This document shows, piece by piece, positions 17,046 to 26,287 of a DNA stretch of 64,000 nt. The notes beneath the pieces are model-generated. The model had not been told where the DNA came from, searched no databases, and saw nothing but the letters and a program-made list of their open reading frames with translations. Source of the DNA: an uncultured Litoreibacter sp. (GTDB taxonomy: Bacteria; Pseudomonadota; Alphaproteobacteria; Rhodobacterales; Rhodobacteraceae); NCBI RefSeq assembly GCF_947487515.1, contig NZ_CANKWO010000004.1:372001-436000 (forward strand). The letters are read 5' to 3'. The position numbers and the translations under genes were made by a program. How positions within the stretch are numbered: position 1 is the first letter of the stretch; each line of letters starts with the position of its first letter.

Positions 17046-18692
17046 ATGTTAAACCTAAAGCGCCCCTCGACCGTCAAAGGTCCCAAGAGCCTGCGCCGCG
17101 CAGCGGTTGTCTTGGCAGCCATCTGTGTGTTGCCGATGGTTGCTGTTGCCTTGGCCGCGGTGACGGGGGGCAGTGACACCTTGGTCCATTTGGCCGAAAC
17201 GGTTTTGGGGCGCTATATCACGACCACGGCCTTGCTGGTTGTTTTGGTGTCCATCGGAACTTTTATGATCGGGACAGGCGCCGCTTGGCTGGTGACGATG
17301 ACAGAGTTTCCCGCGCGCCGCATATTGGAGATCGCGTTGGTGATCCCATTGGCCTTTCCCGCATATGTTTTGGCTTATGCCTACACGCATCTATTGGACC
17401 ATCCGGGTATTGTGCAATCCACCTTGCGAGACGTAACCGGATGGGGCCCGCGCGACTATGACTTCCCCGAGATCAGATCCATAGGCGGCGCGGCACTTAT
17501 GCTGATACTGGTGCTTTACCCCTACGTCTATTTGTTGGCCCGCGCCGCATTTTTGCAGCAAAGTGCGACCTCATTCCTCGCCGCACGCTCGTTGGGGAAA
17601 ACCCCGTGGCAGGCATTCTTGGGCGTCTCTATCCCGATGGCCCGTCCAGCGATTGCCTCAGGGGTGTTGCTGGCGGTGATGGAAACAATCGCAGATTTCG
17701 GCACCGTGGCCTATTTCGGTGTGCAAACCTTCGCCACGGGGATTTACACTAGCTGGTTTTCCATCGGGGATCGGGCAGGGGCGGCGCAACTGGCCTCTGG
17801 TATTTTGATGGTCGCCTTGGTGTTGGCCGTTTTGGAGCGTTCCAGTCGTGGCCGCGCCAAGTACCACGATAGCTCCAAGCGCCAAGAACCGATGGAGCCT
17901 ATCCAACTGCGCGGTTGGGCCAAATGGGGAGCCATGGGGCTTTGCATTGTGCCTGTGATGTTTGGCTGGGTGGTGCCGGGGGTGGCATTGATGATCATGG
18001 GCTTTGGAAGTGAGCAGGACCTGTTCTCGCCGCGGTATGTCGCCTTTGCGGTGAACTCTGTCACCTTGGCGTCAATCGCCGCAGTGGTAACCTTGGTCGC
18101 GGCTGTGATCCTTGGGTATATGCAGCGTCTTGATGACGGGCTTTTGTCGCGCTTGTCGACCTCCATTGCGCGACTTGGTTATGCGGTGCCAGGGGGGGTG
18201 ATTGCCGTGGGGCTGATGGTGCCCTTCGCCAGTTTCGACAATGCGCTGGATGCGTGGATGCGGGCGACATTTGATATCTCAACGGGGCTACTGATTACCG
18301 GCTCGATCTGGCTGTTGGTTGCGGCCTATATGATCCGCTTTCTGGCTGCGGCTTTAGGTGCTTACGAAGGGGGGCAAGTCGCGGTGAATGCCAATATGGA
18401 CATGGCGTCTCGCGCCCTTGGGAAGACCGCTCTTGGCACCTTGCGGCATGTGCATTTCCCGATCCTGCGCCCCAGCCTTCTCACGGCTTTGCTGATCGTC
18501 TTTGTGGATGTGATGAAGGAGTTGCCAGCGACCTTGATCTTGCGCCCGTTCAACTTTGATACTTTGGCGGTACAGGCATACCGTTTGGCCTCGGATGAGC
18601 GGCTGGAGGGCGCGGCGGTCCCGTCTTTGGTGATTGTTGCCATTGGGTTGCTACCGGTGATCCTGATCTGTCGCCAAGTGGGGCGCAGGTAG
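17046..18692 (+). CDS. fbpB: Iron(III) ABC transporter permease, FbpB type
   Basis: A 548-residue integral membrane protein with two fused permease halves, each with about six hydrophobic segments, as in FbpB/SfuB ferric transporters. Each half has an EAA-type coupling loop: AARSLGKTPWQAFLGVSIPMARPAI near residue 178-203 and ASRALGKTALGTLRHVHFPIL near 455. It would move periplasm-captured Fe3+ into the cytoplasm using an ATPase that is not in this window. The matching binding protein gene is 1.4 kb downstream on the other strand. It starts 63 nt after the glycan cluster with no visible terminator between them. Confidence 0.88.
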   Translation: MLNLKRPSTVKGPKSLRRAAVVLAAICVLPMVAVALAAVTGGSDTLVHLAETVLGRYITTTALLVVLVSIGTFMIGTGAAWLVTMTEFPARRILEIALVIPLAFPAYVLAYAYTHLLDHPGIVQSTLRDVTGWGPRDYDFPEIRSIGGAALMLILVLYPYVYLLARAAFLQQSATSFLAARSLGKTPWQAFLGVSIPMARPAIASGVLLAVMETIADFGTVAYFGVQTFATGIYTSWFSIGDRAGAAQLASGILMVALVLAVLERSSRGRAKYHDSSKRQEPMEPIQLRGWAKWGAMGLCIVPVMFGWVVPGVALMIMGFGSEQDLFSPRYVAFAVNSVTLASIAAVVTLVAAVILGYMQRLDDGLLSRLSTSIARLGYAVPGGVIAVGLMVPFASFDNALDAWMRATFDISTGLLITGSIWLLVAAYMIRFLAAALGAYEGGQVAVNANMDMASRALGKTALGTLRHVHFPILRPSLLTALLIVFVDVMKELPATLILRPFNFDTLAVQAYRLASDERLEGAAVPSLVIVAIGLLPVILICRQVGRR

Positions 18693-18811
18693 TCGGAACT
18701 GAATTTGGCCTCTGGGGCGGGTAATATTTGCCTAAAATTGCCCAAAAAATGTGACCGCTCTATTGGTCTAATCTTCTGAACGGAAACCGGTAATTTAACT
18801 ATTTAGCCTAT

Positions 18812-18835
18812 TCCTGCAGTGATTGTAGTGCAGGA
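18812..18835 (+). promoter_or_regulatory. Hairpin covering the ribosome binding site of the Hint gene
   Basis: TCCTGCA (18812-18818) and TGCAGGA (18829-18835) form a 7-bp inverted repeat around a 10-nt loop. The right arm overlaps GGAG (18833-18836), the only Shine-Dalgarno for the ATG at 18842, so the folded mRNA would hide it. Confidence 0.4.
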
Positions 18836-18841
18836 GTTGGC

Positions 18842-19969
18842 ATGCCGGAATTCACATTCAGTGTTATCCATCTTGGCAATATTGCTGATCTGGATCCGAC
18901 CGACGGGAACACCGTTGCGGAAAACCAATCGGCCCTTTTGGGCAGCTATTATAGCGCCGGAGACCCTGCATCTGACCATATCGTCACCCTCACGGCGCAA
19001 GATACAAACTCGGACAACCTGATCAACACCAACGATACAGCATCCCCAGAAGCCATTTCCTTCGATCTGGGGGATGGGCCGGTGGCAACACAATATGATA
19101 GTCTCTTCAATCTGGACGTCACAGTGACCTTCGATTCCGCCAGTGGGGAGCCCCCCTACAACGGGTTGGGAGGGGTCATTCAGACAGAAACCGGTGACTT
19201 GTTCTTTGTGATGATCGATGATGATGCGGGATTGGGGGCGAATTCCTTTGATGATGTTGCAATTGATTCAATCACCATCAACAGCATCTCAGCCTATGGG
19301 AGCCAGCAAAGCGCCACTGTATCTGATGGCCAGTCCTTTGTTCCCTGTTTTGCAGCAGGCACCCAAATCGAAACCCCAGATGGGTTGATTCCAGTCGAGA
19401 ACATAGCCGTAGGCGACCGCGTCATTACTCTGGATTGCGGAGTTCAACGGGTGAAATGGGTCGGCCGCCGGTTCCTAAGTGCGCGCCAGCTGGCAGAGCA
19501 TCCGAAGTTGCGTGCAATTCACATTAGTGCAGGGGCTTTGGGGGATGGATACCCCTCCCGCGATCTTTTAGTTTCGCCGCAGCATCGGATTTTGTTGAAA
19601 TCCAAGATTACCAAACGCATGACGGGGCAGTCGGAAATTCTCGTTGCGGCTAAGAAGCTCGCGGGGTTTCCGGGAATTCGTCAGGTGGATTGTGGATTGG
19701 GCGTTCAATACCACCATTTCGCTTGCGAGTCGCATCAGTTGGTTTGGGCCAATGGTGCGGTCGCAGAGACGCTGCTTCTGGGGTCACAACTGGGGAAATG
19801 GCTCAGCCCGAAAGCCCGCGAAGAGTTGGCAATGATCTTACCCTGCGCCTTTGGAATTGAAGCGCCGCTCGGGATAGAGCCCGCAAGACCCATCGTTCAA
19901 CGTCGCGCTGTATTACAAAACATGCTTGCAAGACATATCAAGAATGACATGAAACTGGTGACGCTCTGA
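18842..19969 (+). CDS. Hint-domain protein (Hint_2), first copy
   Basis: A 375-residue protein. Residues 1-165 are acidic, rich in D, T and S, and probably beta-rich (LTAQDTNSDNLINTND, FFVMIDDDAG), without a classical signal peptide. Residue 168 onward is a Hint_2 domain: PCFAAGTQIETPDGLIPVENI, VGDRVITLDCG, VKWVGRR, LLVSPQHRILL, then a late HHFACESHQLVWANG block. These are the hedgehog/intein folds common in Rhodobacterales secreted or surface proteins. The nucleophile Cys169 is present. Self-cleavage is possible for the fold but not shown. The acidic N-terminus suggests type I secretion or calcium binding, which is inference. It sits between the convergent fbpB and fbpA genes. Confidence 0.8.
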   Translation: MPEFTFSVIHLGNIADLDPTDGNTVAENQSALLGSYYSAGDPASDHIVTLTAQDTNSDNLINTNDTASPEAISFDLGDGPVATQYDSLFNLDVTVTFDSASGEPPYNGLGGVIQTETGDLFFVMIDDDAGLGANSFDDVAIDSITINSISAYGSQQSATVSDGQSFVPCFAAGTQIETPDGLIPVENIAVGDRVITLDCGVQRVKWVGRRFLSARQLAEHPKLRAIHISAGALGDGYPSRDLLVSPQHRILLKSKITKRMTGQSEILVAAKKLAGFPGIRQVDCGLGVQYHHFACESHQLVWANGAVAETLLLGSQLGKWLSPKAREELAMILPCAFGIEAPLGIEPARPIVQRRAVLQNMLARHIKNDMKLVTL

Positions 19970-19990
19970 CGGTGGTTGCGAAGGGCGTAG

Positions 19991-20020
19991 CAAAAGGCGC
20001 GCAGGTTTCCCGACGCGCCT
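19991..20020 (-). terminator. Probable terminator of fbpA
   Basis: On the minus strand AGGCGCG and CGCGCCT form a 7-bp stem with a 12-nt loop, followed by TTTTG. It lies 30 nt beyond the fbpA stop. The T run is short. Confidence 0.5.
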
Positions 20021-20049
20021 GATGCATGTGGCTCGGATCACAGGGACGT

Positions 20050-21072
20050 TTATTCCCAGCCAACTTTATTGAAAGTCTCAAGGGCCATTGGCAGCTTCTT
20101 TGCAACCGCCGATAGGCTCACATCGTCTGCTTTGAACTCACCAAGGCTTTGAACTGCGGATGTGGTTTCTACGCTGGCGACGACGGGGAATTCGTTGTTC
20201 CCGGCGGCGAAGTATTTCTGCGCGGATTCGGAGGCAAGATACTCAAGGAATTTCACGGCGTTTTCTTTGTTGGGGGCATGCGCTGCAATACCACCACCCG
20301 AAAGGTTCACATGTGCGCCGGTTCCGTCTTGATCAGGGAAGACCCAGCCGACTTTGGCGATGTCAGCGGACAGGCCATCCACGTCTTTTGCCATGGCGCG
20401 CGCGAAGTAATAGGTGTTTGCAACAGCGATGCCGCATTCGCCGGAGACAATGCCGCGCAGTTGGTCGGTGTCACCGCCTTGCGGCGCACGGGCCATATTG
20501 TCGACCACACCTTGTGCCCATTTCGTCGCGGCTTCTGCACCATTGTTCTCAATGATCGAGGCCAAAAGAGTTTGGTTGTAAGTGTTGGTCGAGGAGCGGA
20601 TGCACACCATGCCCTTATAGGCAGGGTCAGCCAAATCAGCGTAGGTTTTGGGCGGGTTTTTCACCGTTTCCTTGTCAAAGAAAATGATCCGTGCACGTTG
20701 TGAGAAACCAAACCACTGGTTGTCGCTGTCTTGCAGGTTGGCAGGAATTTTGTCTTCCAAAACAGCGCTTTGCGCCGCTTGCAGGATGCCGGCATCCTTT
20801 GCCCGCTCCAATCGGGAAGTGTCCACGGTAATCAACACATCCGCAGGGGAGTTCGCCCCCTCTGCGTGAATGCGTGTGATCAGCTCATCCGCCTTGCCCT
20901 CGATGCGGTTGATCGTGATGCCTGTTGCATTGGTGAAGTCGGAATACAGTTTCTCGTCCGTGTCATAGTGGCGCGAGGAATAGAGGTTCAATTCGCCCTC
21001 AGCCAAGGCAGGCAAGGCGGCCCCGAAGGTCGCAGCAAGGATCAAAGAGAGCGTAGCGGGAGATTTGGTCAT
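20050..21072 (-). CDS. fbpA: Iron(III) ABC transporter substrate-binding protein, FbpA type
   Basis: A 340-residue periplasmic ferric-binding protein. A signal peptide ends near ALPALA at residue 24, and the mature protein starts with ELNLYSSRHYDTDEKLY, the classical FbpA/AfuA opening. VVDNMARAPQGGDTDQLR and ANTYYFARAM hold the C-terminal iron-ligand tyrosine region (YY). It delivers Fe3+ to the FbpB permease encoded at 17046-18692. A palindromic TGA-N9-TCA box about 75 nt upstream suggests iron control. Confidence 0.93.
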   Translation of the reverse strand: MTKSPATLSLILAATFGAALPALAEGELNLYSSRHYDTDEKLYSDFTNATGITINRIEGKADELITRIHAEGANSPADVLITVDTSRLERAKDAGILQAAQSAVLEDKIPANLQDSDNQWFGFSQRARIIFFDKETVKNPPKTYADLADPAYKGMVCIRSSTNTYNQTLLASIIENNGAEAATKWAQGVVDNMARAPQGGDTDQLRGIVSGECGIAVANTYYFARAMAKDVDGLSADIAKVGWVFPDQDGTGAHVNLSGGGIAAHAPNKENAVKFLEYLASESAQKYFAAGNNEFPVVASVETTSAVQSLGEFKADDVSLSAVAKKLPMALETFNKVGWE

Positions 21073-21142
21073 GGAAGCAATCCAGTTGTTTACATTTCTT
21101 ACTGTTTTTATTGGTTACTACATTGTGCGGGGGATGCAAGAG

Positions 21143-21165
21143 TTTCTGACTAAAAGGATCAGAAA
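21143..21165. promoter_or_regulatory. Candidate iron-responsive box (IRO/RirA type) upstream of fbpA
   Basis: TTTCTGA-CTAAAAGGA-TCAGAAA has perfect 7-bp arms and contains TGA-N9-TCA (21147-21161), the published IRO-box pattern for RirA in alphaproteobacteria. It lies just upstream of a possible -35 (TTGCAT on the minus strand, 21134-21139) of fbpA. RirA binding itself is inferred. Confidence 0.6.
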
Positions 21166-21190
21166 AGAACTTTTGGACAGGCTTTCAACG

Positions 21191-21214
21191 AAAAGGGCGA
21201 CCAATTGGCCGCCC
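21191..21214 (-). terminator. Terminator of the glutaryl-CoA dehydrogenase gene
   Basis: On the minus strand GGGCGGCC-AATT-GGTCGCCC forms an 8-bp stem (one G-U pair) followed by TTTTCG. It begins 27 nt after the stop at 21241. Confidence 0.7.
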
Positions 21215-21240
21215 CGAACGCATAAAACCTTAGAGTAATT

Positions 21241-22461
21241 CTAGAAAAAGGCCTGTAATCCGGTCACCGCACGCCCAAGAATCAAAGCGTGGACATCGTG
21301 GGTGCCTTCATAGGTGTTCACCGTCTCTAAGTTCACCATGTGGCGCATGATCTGGTAATCCTCTTGGATGCCGTTGCCACCATGCATATCGCGTGACACC
21401 CGCGCCATATCCAGCGCCTTGCCACAGTTGTTGCGCTTAACGATTGAAATCATCTCGGGGGCCGCGCGGCCCTCATCCATTAAGCGACCAACCCGCAAGG
21501 ACGCCTGAAGCCCCAGCGAAATTTCGGTCAGCATGTCTGCCAACTTTTTCTGATACAGTTGGGTTTGCGCCAATGGTTTGTTGAATTGCTTGCGATCCAA
21601 CCCGTATTGGCGGGCGGCATGCATGCAGAATTCTGCGGCCCCCAGCACCCCCCATGAAATGCCATAGCGCGCGCGGTTCAAACACCCAAATGGCCCCTTT
21701 AACCCTTCAACATTGGGCAGCAAGGCATCCTCGCCGACAGCCACGTCCTTCATCACGATTTCACCCGTGGTCGACGCACGCAACGACAGCTTTCCGCCGA
21801 TCGTAGGGGCCGACAGCCCTTGCATGCCCTTTTCCAAGACAAAGCCGCGGATTTTGCCGCCATGTGCATCAGACTTTGCCCAGACCACGAAAACATCCGC
21901 AAAGGGCGAGTTGGAAATCCACATTTTGGAGCCGTTCAAAATGTAGCCCGTCTCCGTCTTTTTCGCGACAGTTTTCATTCCTGCAGGGTCGGAGCCCGCA
22001 TCCGGCTCCGTCAACCCGAAGCAGCCAATCAAATCACCAGACGCCAAGCCGGGAAGATACTTCTGCCGTTGTGCCTCAGAGCCATAGGCATAGATCGGAT
22101 ACATCACCAAGGAGGATTGCACCGACATCATAGAACGGTAGCCGGAATCAATGCGCTCGATCTCGCGCGCAACAAGCCCGTAGGTCACATAGGACGCGCC
22201 CAAACCGCCGTATTGCTCTGGCACTGTCAGCCCCAGTAAACCGGCTGAGCCCATTGCTTTGAACATGCCGGGATCTACCGTTTCCTCGCGATATGCGTCG
22301 ATGACCTTCGGGGCGAGTTCGGATTGCGCAAAGCTGCGCGCGGCATCGCGCAACATGCGTTCGTCTTCGGTCAGCTGATCTTCCAAGCGGAACGGGTCTT
22401 CCCAGTCAAAACGAGCCATATCAGGGGTGTCTTTGGTGGATATAGAGGGGGTGGCGTTCAT
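21241..22461 (-). CDS. gcdH: Glutaryl-CoA dehydrogenase (acyl-CoA dehydrogenase family)
   Basis: An FAD enzyme that oxidises and decarboxylates glutaryl-CoA to crotonyl-CoA in lysine, tryptophan and aromatic degradation. 406 residues. [18 protein letters not shown] is the typical GCDH opening; [17 protein letters not shown] contacts flavin and substrate; [11 protein letters not shown] and the catalytic glutamate in [17 protein letters not shown] near the C-terminus mark the GCDH branch rather than a general acyl-CoA dehydrogenase. It ends in its own terminator and diverges from the CoxD-like gene. Confidence 0.92.
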   Translation of the reverse strand: MNATPSISTKDTPDMARFDWEDPFRLEDQLTEDERMLRDAARSFAQSELAPKVIDAYREETVDPGMFKAMGSAGLLGLTVPEQYGGLGASYVTYGLVAREIERIDSGYRSMMSVQSSLVMYPIYAYGSEAQRQKYLPGLASGDLIGCFGLTEPDAGSDPAGMKTVAKKTETGYILNGSKMWISNSPFADVFVVWAKSDAHGGKIRGFVLEKGMQGLSAPTIGGKLSLRASTTGEIVMKDVAVGEDALLPNVEGLKGPFGCLNRARYGISWGVLGAAEFCMHAARQYGLDRKQFNKPLAQTQLYQKKLADMLTEISLGLQASLRVGRLMDEGRAAPEMISIVKRNNCGKALDMARVSRDMHGGNGIQEDYQIMRHMVNLETVNTYEGTHDVHALILGRAVTGLQAFF

Positions 22462-22572
22462 TGGGGTGCTCCAATTGCAATGTTCGAGTTAGACTATAGT
22501 CGCGCTTTGTGGGGGGCAATGCTTGACGAGGTGGGTTCCAGATGCAGCTATGCTACATCGCAGGAGACCCGA

Positions 22573-23478
22573 ATGACCGATTTGCCCCATTCTATCGATG
22601 AGACCATCACGCTTCTTGAGGGCGAAAACTACATATGTGGCAGGGCGCTGGCGACGGTTGTGTTCCTATCCCTGAAACTTGGTCGACCCTTGTTTCTTGA
22701 AGGCGAGGCAGGGACGGGCAAAACCGAGATCGCAAAAGCAATTGCCGCAGGTCTGGGCCGCCGGTTGATCCGCTTGCAATGTTATGAGGGGATGGATGCC
22801 GCATCCGCCGCCTATGAGTGGAACTTCCCAGCCCAAATGATCGCGATCCGCACGGCGGAGGCCGCGGGCACCTCTGATCGCACCGCGTTGCAATCGGAGC
22901 TGTTTTCCGACGAATTCCTCACAGCGCGGCCTTTGCTGGAGGCCTTGCAACCGCAAGACGCTGGCCCGCCTGTATTGCTGATTGATGAGCTAGACCGAAC
23001 CGATGCCCCCTTCGAAGCCTATTTGATGGAGGCTTTGTCGGACTTCCAAATCACCATTCCAGAACTGGGCACCATAAAGGCCACTGAGCCGCCGATCGTT
23101 ATCCTGACCTCCAACCGGACACGTGAAGTTCATGACGCGCTCAAGCGTCGATGCCTGTATCACTGGGTAGACTACCCCGACTTCGACCGCGAAATGTCCA
23201 TCCTGCGTGCCCGCGCACCCGAGGCACAACAGGCCCTGAGCCAAGAGGTTGTGGGGTTCGTTCAACGCCTTCGACGTGAAGACCTGTTCAAGTCACCAGG
23301 CGTGGCCGAAACCATCGATTGGGCAAAATGCCTGCTGGCGCTGGACGTGATTGCCCTTAGTCCGCAGGTCATTGCCGACACCCTAGGCGCGATCCTCAAG
23401 TACCAAGACGACATCCAAAAGATACAAGGCGCAGAGGCACAGCGAATTCTCCAAGACCTTCAAGATCATCTAACGTGA
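22573..23478 (+). CDS. MoxR-family AAA ATPase, CoxD-like
   Basis: A 301-residue ATPase from ATG 22573, with AGGAG at 22562-22566 fixing the start. Walker A GEAGTGKTEIAKA lies near residues 46-58, followed by LQCYEGMDAASAAYEWNF (a MoxR hallmark), Walker B VLLIDELDRTD, and the sensor TSNRTREVHDALKRRC. MoxR ATPases pair with VWA proteins as chaperone machines; CoxD is needed for building the [CuSMoO2] site of CO dehydrogenase in Oligotropha. The VWA partner follows. The oxidase itself is not in this window, so the client may be another molybdo-hydroxylase. Confidence 0.88.
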   Translation: MTDLPHSIDETITLLEGENYICGRALATVVFLSLKLGRPLFLEGEAGTGKTEIAKAIAAGLGRRLIRLQCYEGMDAASAAYEWNFPAQMIAIRTAEAAGTSDRTALQSELFSDEFLTARPLLEALQPQDAGPPVLLIDELDRTDAPFEAYLMEALSDFQITIPELGTIKATEPPIVILTSNRTREVHDALKRRCLYHWVDYPDFDREMSILRARAPEAQQALSQEVVGFVQRLRREDLFKSPGVAETIDWAKCLLALDVIALSPQVIADTLGAILKYQDDIQKIQGAEAQRILQDLQDHLT

Positions 23479-23551
23479 ATATCCTGCCGCACCCCCATTG
23501 CAAATGCGCCGTCGCAGCCGCCTGCCAAGTAATGCACGGTGGCGCCTAACA

Positions 23552-24841
23552 ATGCAGTTTCCTGCCCTGAACATCCCTGAGAACGGCAAGCTCGCTGACA
23601 ATATCACATGGTTCGCCCGCGCGTTGCGTGTGGCTGGCCTTCCGGTGGACACTGGCCGCATTATCGATGCCATCCGCGCAGTCGAAGCCGTGGGGTTCAC
23701 TCGCAAGCAGGATTTCTTCAACGTGCTACAGGCGTGTTTCGTCTCGCGCCCTGAACACCGGCTTGTTTTTGCGCAGACCTTTCGCTTGTTTTGGCGGGAT
23801 CCCAAGTATCTTGAGCATATGATCGCAGCACTGTCGCCAATGATCCGAGGGGTGCAAGAAGAGCGCCGCGCGCAGCCCGCTGAGAAACGCGCAGCAGAAG
23901 CATTACTGGATGGCATGTCTCGTGACAGTCGCAAACATGAAGAGGATACCGAAGAGACCGAAATCGAGATCGATGCCTCGCATACAATGTCAGGGGAAGA
24001 GCGGCTGCGCACATTGGATTTTGAACTAATGAGCAGCGAAGAAATGGCCGCTGCGAAACGGATGCTGTCCAAGCTGGCGCTTCCCGCAAAGCCGCTGATC
24101 TCTCGGCGCAGCAAACCTCACCCCCACGGGATATTAAACGACGGCCCCGCAACGTTGCGTAAGGCTTTGCGTCACGGTGGCGAAGTTCACAAATTCAGCC
24201 TCAAGACGCGGCGCAAAAACTGGCCCAATCTGGTGACGCTTTGCGATGTTTCCGGATCGATGTCCCAATATTCGCGCGCGGTTTTGCACTTCCTTCATGC
24301 CGTGAGCAACGAGAGGGCCGCGGGTTGGGCCAAGGTGCACGCGTTCACCTTCGGCACGCAATTGACCAATATCACGCGGCATCTCGCCACGCGAGACGTT
24401 GATGCCGCACTGGCCGCTGCAGGCGTGCAGGCGCAAGACTGGCAGGGGGGCACCAAAATCGGCACCTGTCTGCACCGGTTCAATCGCGACTGGTCTCGGC
24501 GTGTGATGGGGGCGGGGGCCGTGGTCTTGCTGATCACCGACGGATTGGACCGCGACGATCCCGCTGTGTTGGAGCGCGAGATGCGCCGTTTGCAGCGCAG
24601 CGCCAAGAAGGTGATCTGGCTGAACCCGCTGCTGCGTTGGGATGCCTTTGCCCCAAAGGCCGAAGGGATCAAGGCGATGCTCCCCCATGTCGACAGCTTT
24701 CGCGCCGGTCACAACATTGCCGCACTGGAAGCCTTGGCCGAGGCAATATCGCGCCCCGATGACAAAGGGGAGAAGACCCGCCTGATGGAGCAGATTTCCC
24801 GCAAGGAACGGGTCGCTCCAGCCCGATCATGGTCGGCATAG
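23552..24841 (+). CDS. VWA domain protein, CoxE-like
   Basis: A 429-residue partner of the MoxR ATPase. The N-terminal half is the CoxE/VWA_CoxE region (FARALRVAGLPVDTGRIID, then KQDFFNVLQACFVSRPEH). A von Willebrand A domain follows with MIDAS DVSGSMSQYS near residue 233 and the later VVLLITDGLD. CoxE acts with CoxD in maturing the CO dehydrogenase metal site. The frame is open to 23498, but MQFPALNIPE at 23552 matches the usual start; the ribosome binding site is weak. 73 nt follow the CoxD-like stop. Confidence 0.85.
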   Translation: MQFPALNIPENGKLADNITWFARALRVAGLPVDTGRIIDAIRAVEAVGFTRKQDFFNVLQACFVSRPEHRLVFAQTFRLFWRDPKYLEHMIAALSPMIRGVQEERRAQPAEKRAAEALLDGMSRDSRKHEEDTEETEIEIDASHTMSGEERLRTLDFELMSSEEMAAAKRMLSKLALPAKPLISRRSKPHPHGILNDGPATLRKALRHGGEVHKFSLKTRRKNWPNLVTLCDVSGSMSQYSRAVLHFLHAVSNERAAGWAKVHAFTFGTQLTNITRHLATRDVDAALAAAGVQAQDWQGGTKIGTCLHRFNRDWSRRVMGAGAVVLLITDGLDRDDPAVLEREMRRLQRSAKKVIWLNPLLRWDAFAPKAEGIKAMLPHVDSFRAGHNIAALEALAEAISRPDDKGEKTRLMEQISRKERVAPARSWSA

Positions 24842-24867
24842 TGAGCACATGGAAAAAGGAGATACCC

Positions 24868-25332
24868 ATGCGCTACACATCTTATGATCAAGCCTTTGTC
24901 GACGCGGTTCGGGTCGGTGGGCCAGACGCCAACGGATTGCCGGCGGAACGCGCGGTAAGCGACGGGAAAGGCAAGCCTTGCCGTTGCTGCCTAGATCAGG
25001 TTCCGAACGGTGCGGACATGCTGGTGCTGTCCGCGCGGCCGTTTCCCAAGTTGCAGCCCTACGCGGAACAAGGCCCGATATTCTTGTGCGCGACTGATTG
25101 TGCGCCATTCGCAGGCATAACCATGCCCCCGATTTTCACCGCATCCGCAAGCTACCTGCTGAAGGCATATTCCCCCGACAACCGCATAATCTACGGAACC
25201 GGAAAAATCACTCCAACGGGGCAGGTGGAAGAATATGCCTCAACCCTGTTCGCGCGCTCTGACGTTGCCTATATTGATGTGCGATCGGCCTCAAACAACT
25301 GCTTCCTCACAAGGATATACCGTGACGAATGA
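24868..25332 (+). CDS. DUF1203 family protein
   Basis: A 154-residue protein from ATG 24868, with AAGGAG 6 nt upstream. It resembles DUF1203: a GKPCRCCLDQVPNGADMLVLS opening with three cysteines (CRCC), RPFPKLQPYAEQGPIFLC, and a C-terminal IDVRSASNNCFLTRIYR. The function of DUF1203 is unknown. Its place between CoxE and XdhC, with an 11-nt overlap into XdhC, suggests a role in molybdo-enzyme maturation, perhaps sulfur or metal handling; this is guilt by association. Confidence 0.72.
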   Translation: MRYTSYDQAFVDAVRVGGPDANGLPAERAVSDGKGKPCRCCLDQVPNGADMLVLSARPFPKLQPYAEQGPIFLCATDCAPFAGITMPPIFTASASYLLKAYSPDNRIIYGTGKITPTGQVEEYASTLFARSDVAYIDVRSASNNCFLTRIYRDE

Positions 25333-26287
25333 CTTGAACGACATCCCGTCTATCGCCCTTGAGTGGCACCGCGGCGGCAAGGGGGCGGCGTTGGCCACTG
25401 TGGTCGAAACTTGGGGGTCGGCCCCGCGGCCGGTTGGGTCTCAATTGGCGGTCTCGGGGCAGGGCGATATCATGGGCTCTGTCTCGGGGGGCTGCGTCGA
25501 GGGGGCGGTTGTGGTCGAGGCGCTTGAGGCCTTGGAAGATGGCGCGTCGCGGCTTTTGGAATACGGCGTGTCCAACGACGAAGCCTTTGATGTGGGGTTG
25601 GCCTGCGGGGGCACCATTCGCGTATTGGTGGAGCCAATCGGCGCCGGTTTCCCAGAAGATATGCTGGCGGAATTGGTCGCCACCCGTGCGGCGTCAACTC
25701 CGGTGGCCTACACGGTCGACACCACCACTTGGGAACGGGGGGTGCACGCATCCGAGATGTTCCCTGACCGGTTCAAGTCAGACAAATCGGGGTTTGAAGG
25801 CGCGACTTTTGTTGCCATTCACAACCCGCCGTTGCGCCTCGCCGTTGTCGGAGGCGTGCATATCGCACAAAGCCTATTGCCCATGGCACGCGCGGCGGGC
25901 TTTGCGCCTGTGTTGATCGATCCGCGTGAAGCATTTGCCAGCGCAGCGCGCTTTCCGGATACGGCTTTGGTTCACGATTGGCCCGATGCCGCGCTTGATG
26001 CCTTTGGTATCGATGCTCGGACGGCCATTGTCACCCTGACCCACGACCCCAAGCTGGACGATCCCGCCATCCACAAAGCCTTGGCGTCGGAGTGTTTTTA
26101 TCTGGGGTGCTTGGGGTCTAAGCGGACGCATGCCAAGCGCGTGGCCCGATTGAATGAGGCCGGTTTTACTCCTGCTCAAATTGGCCGGATCCACGCGCCG
26201 GTCGGGTTGGACATTGGGGGGAACACCCCCGCTGAAATCGCGATCAGTATCATCGCGCAGATCACTCAAGTCTTGCGGAAAAGCTGA
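25322..26287 (+). CDS. XdhC/CoxI family accessory protein
   Basis: A 321-residue protein with a GTG start (AAGGAT 6 nt upstream), overlapping DUF1203 by 11 nt. The N-terminal XdhC_CoxI domain is recognised by WHRGGKGAALATVVETWGSA, SVSGGCVEGAVV and GLACGGTI. The C-terminal XdhC Rossmann-like domain has RLAVVGGVHIAQSL, ALVHDWPD and YLGCLGSKRTHAKR. XdhC binds molybdopterin cofactor, promotes its sulfuration and hands it to xanthine dehydrogenase-like enzymes. It ends TGATG with the next gene. Confidence 0.88.
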   Translation: MTNDLNDIPSIALEWHRGGKGAALATVVETWGSAPRPVGSQLAVSGQGDIMGSVSGGCVEGAVVVEALEALEDGASRLLEYGVSNDEAFDVGLACGGTIRVLVEPIGAGFPEDMLAELVATRAASTPVAYTVDTTTWERGVHASEMFPDRFKSDKSGFEGATFVAIHNPPLRLAVVGGVHIAQSLLPMARAAGFAPVLIDPREAFASAARFPDTALVHDWPDAALDAFGIDARTAIVTLTHDPKLDDPAIHKALASECFYLGCLGSKRTHAKRVARLNEAGFTPAQIGRIHAPVGLDIGGNTPAEIAISIIAQITQVLRKS

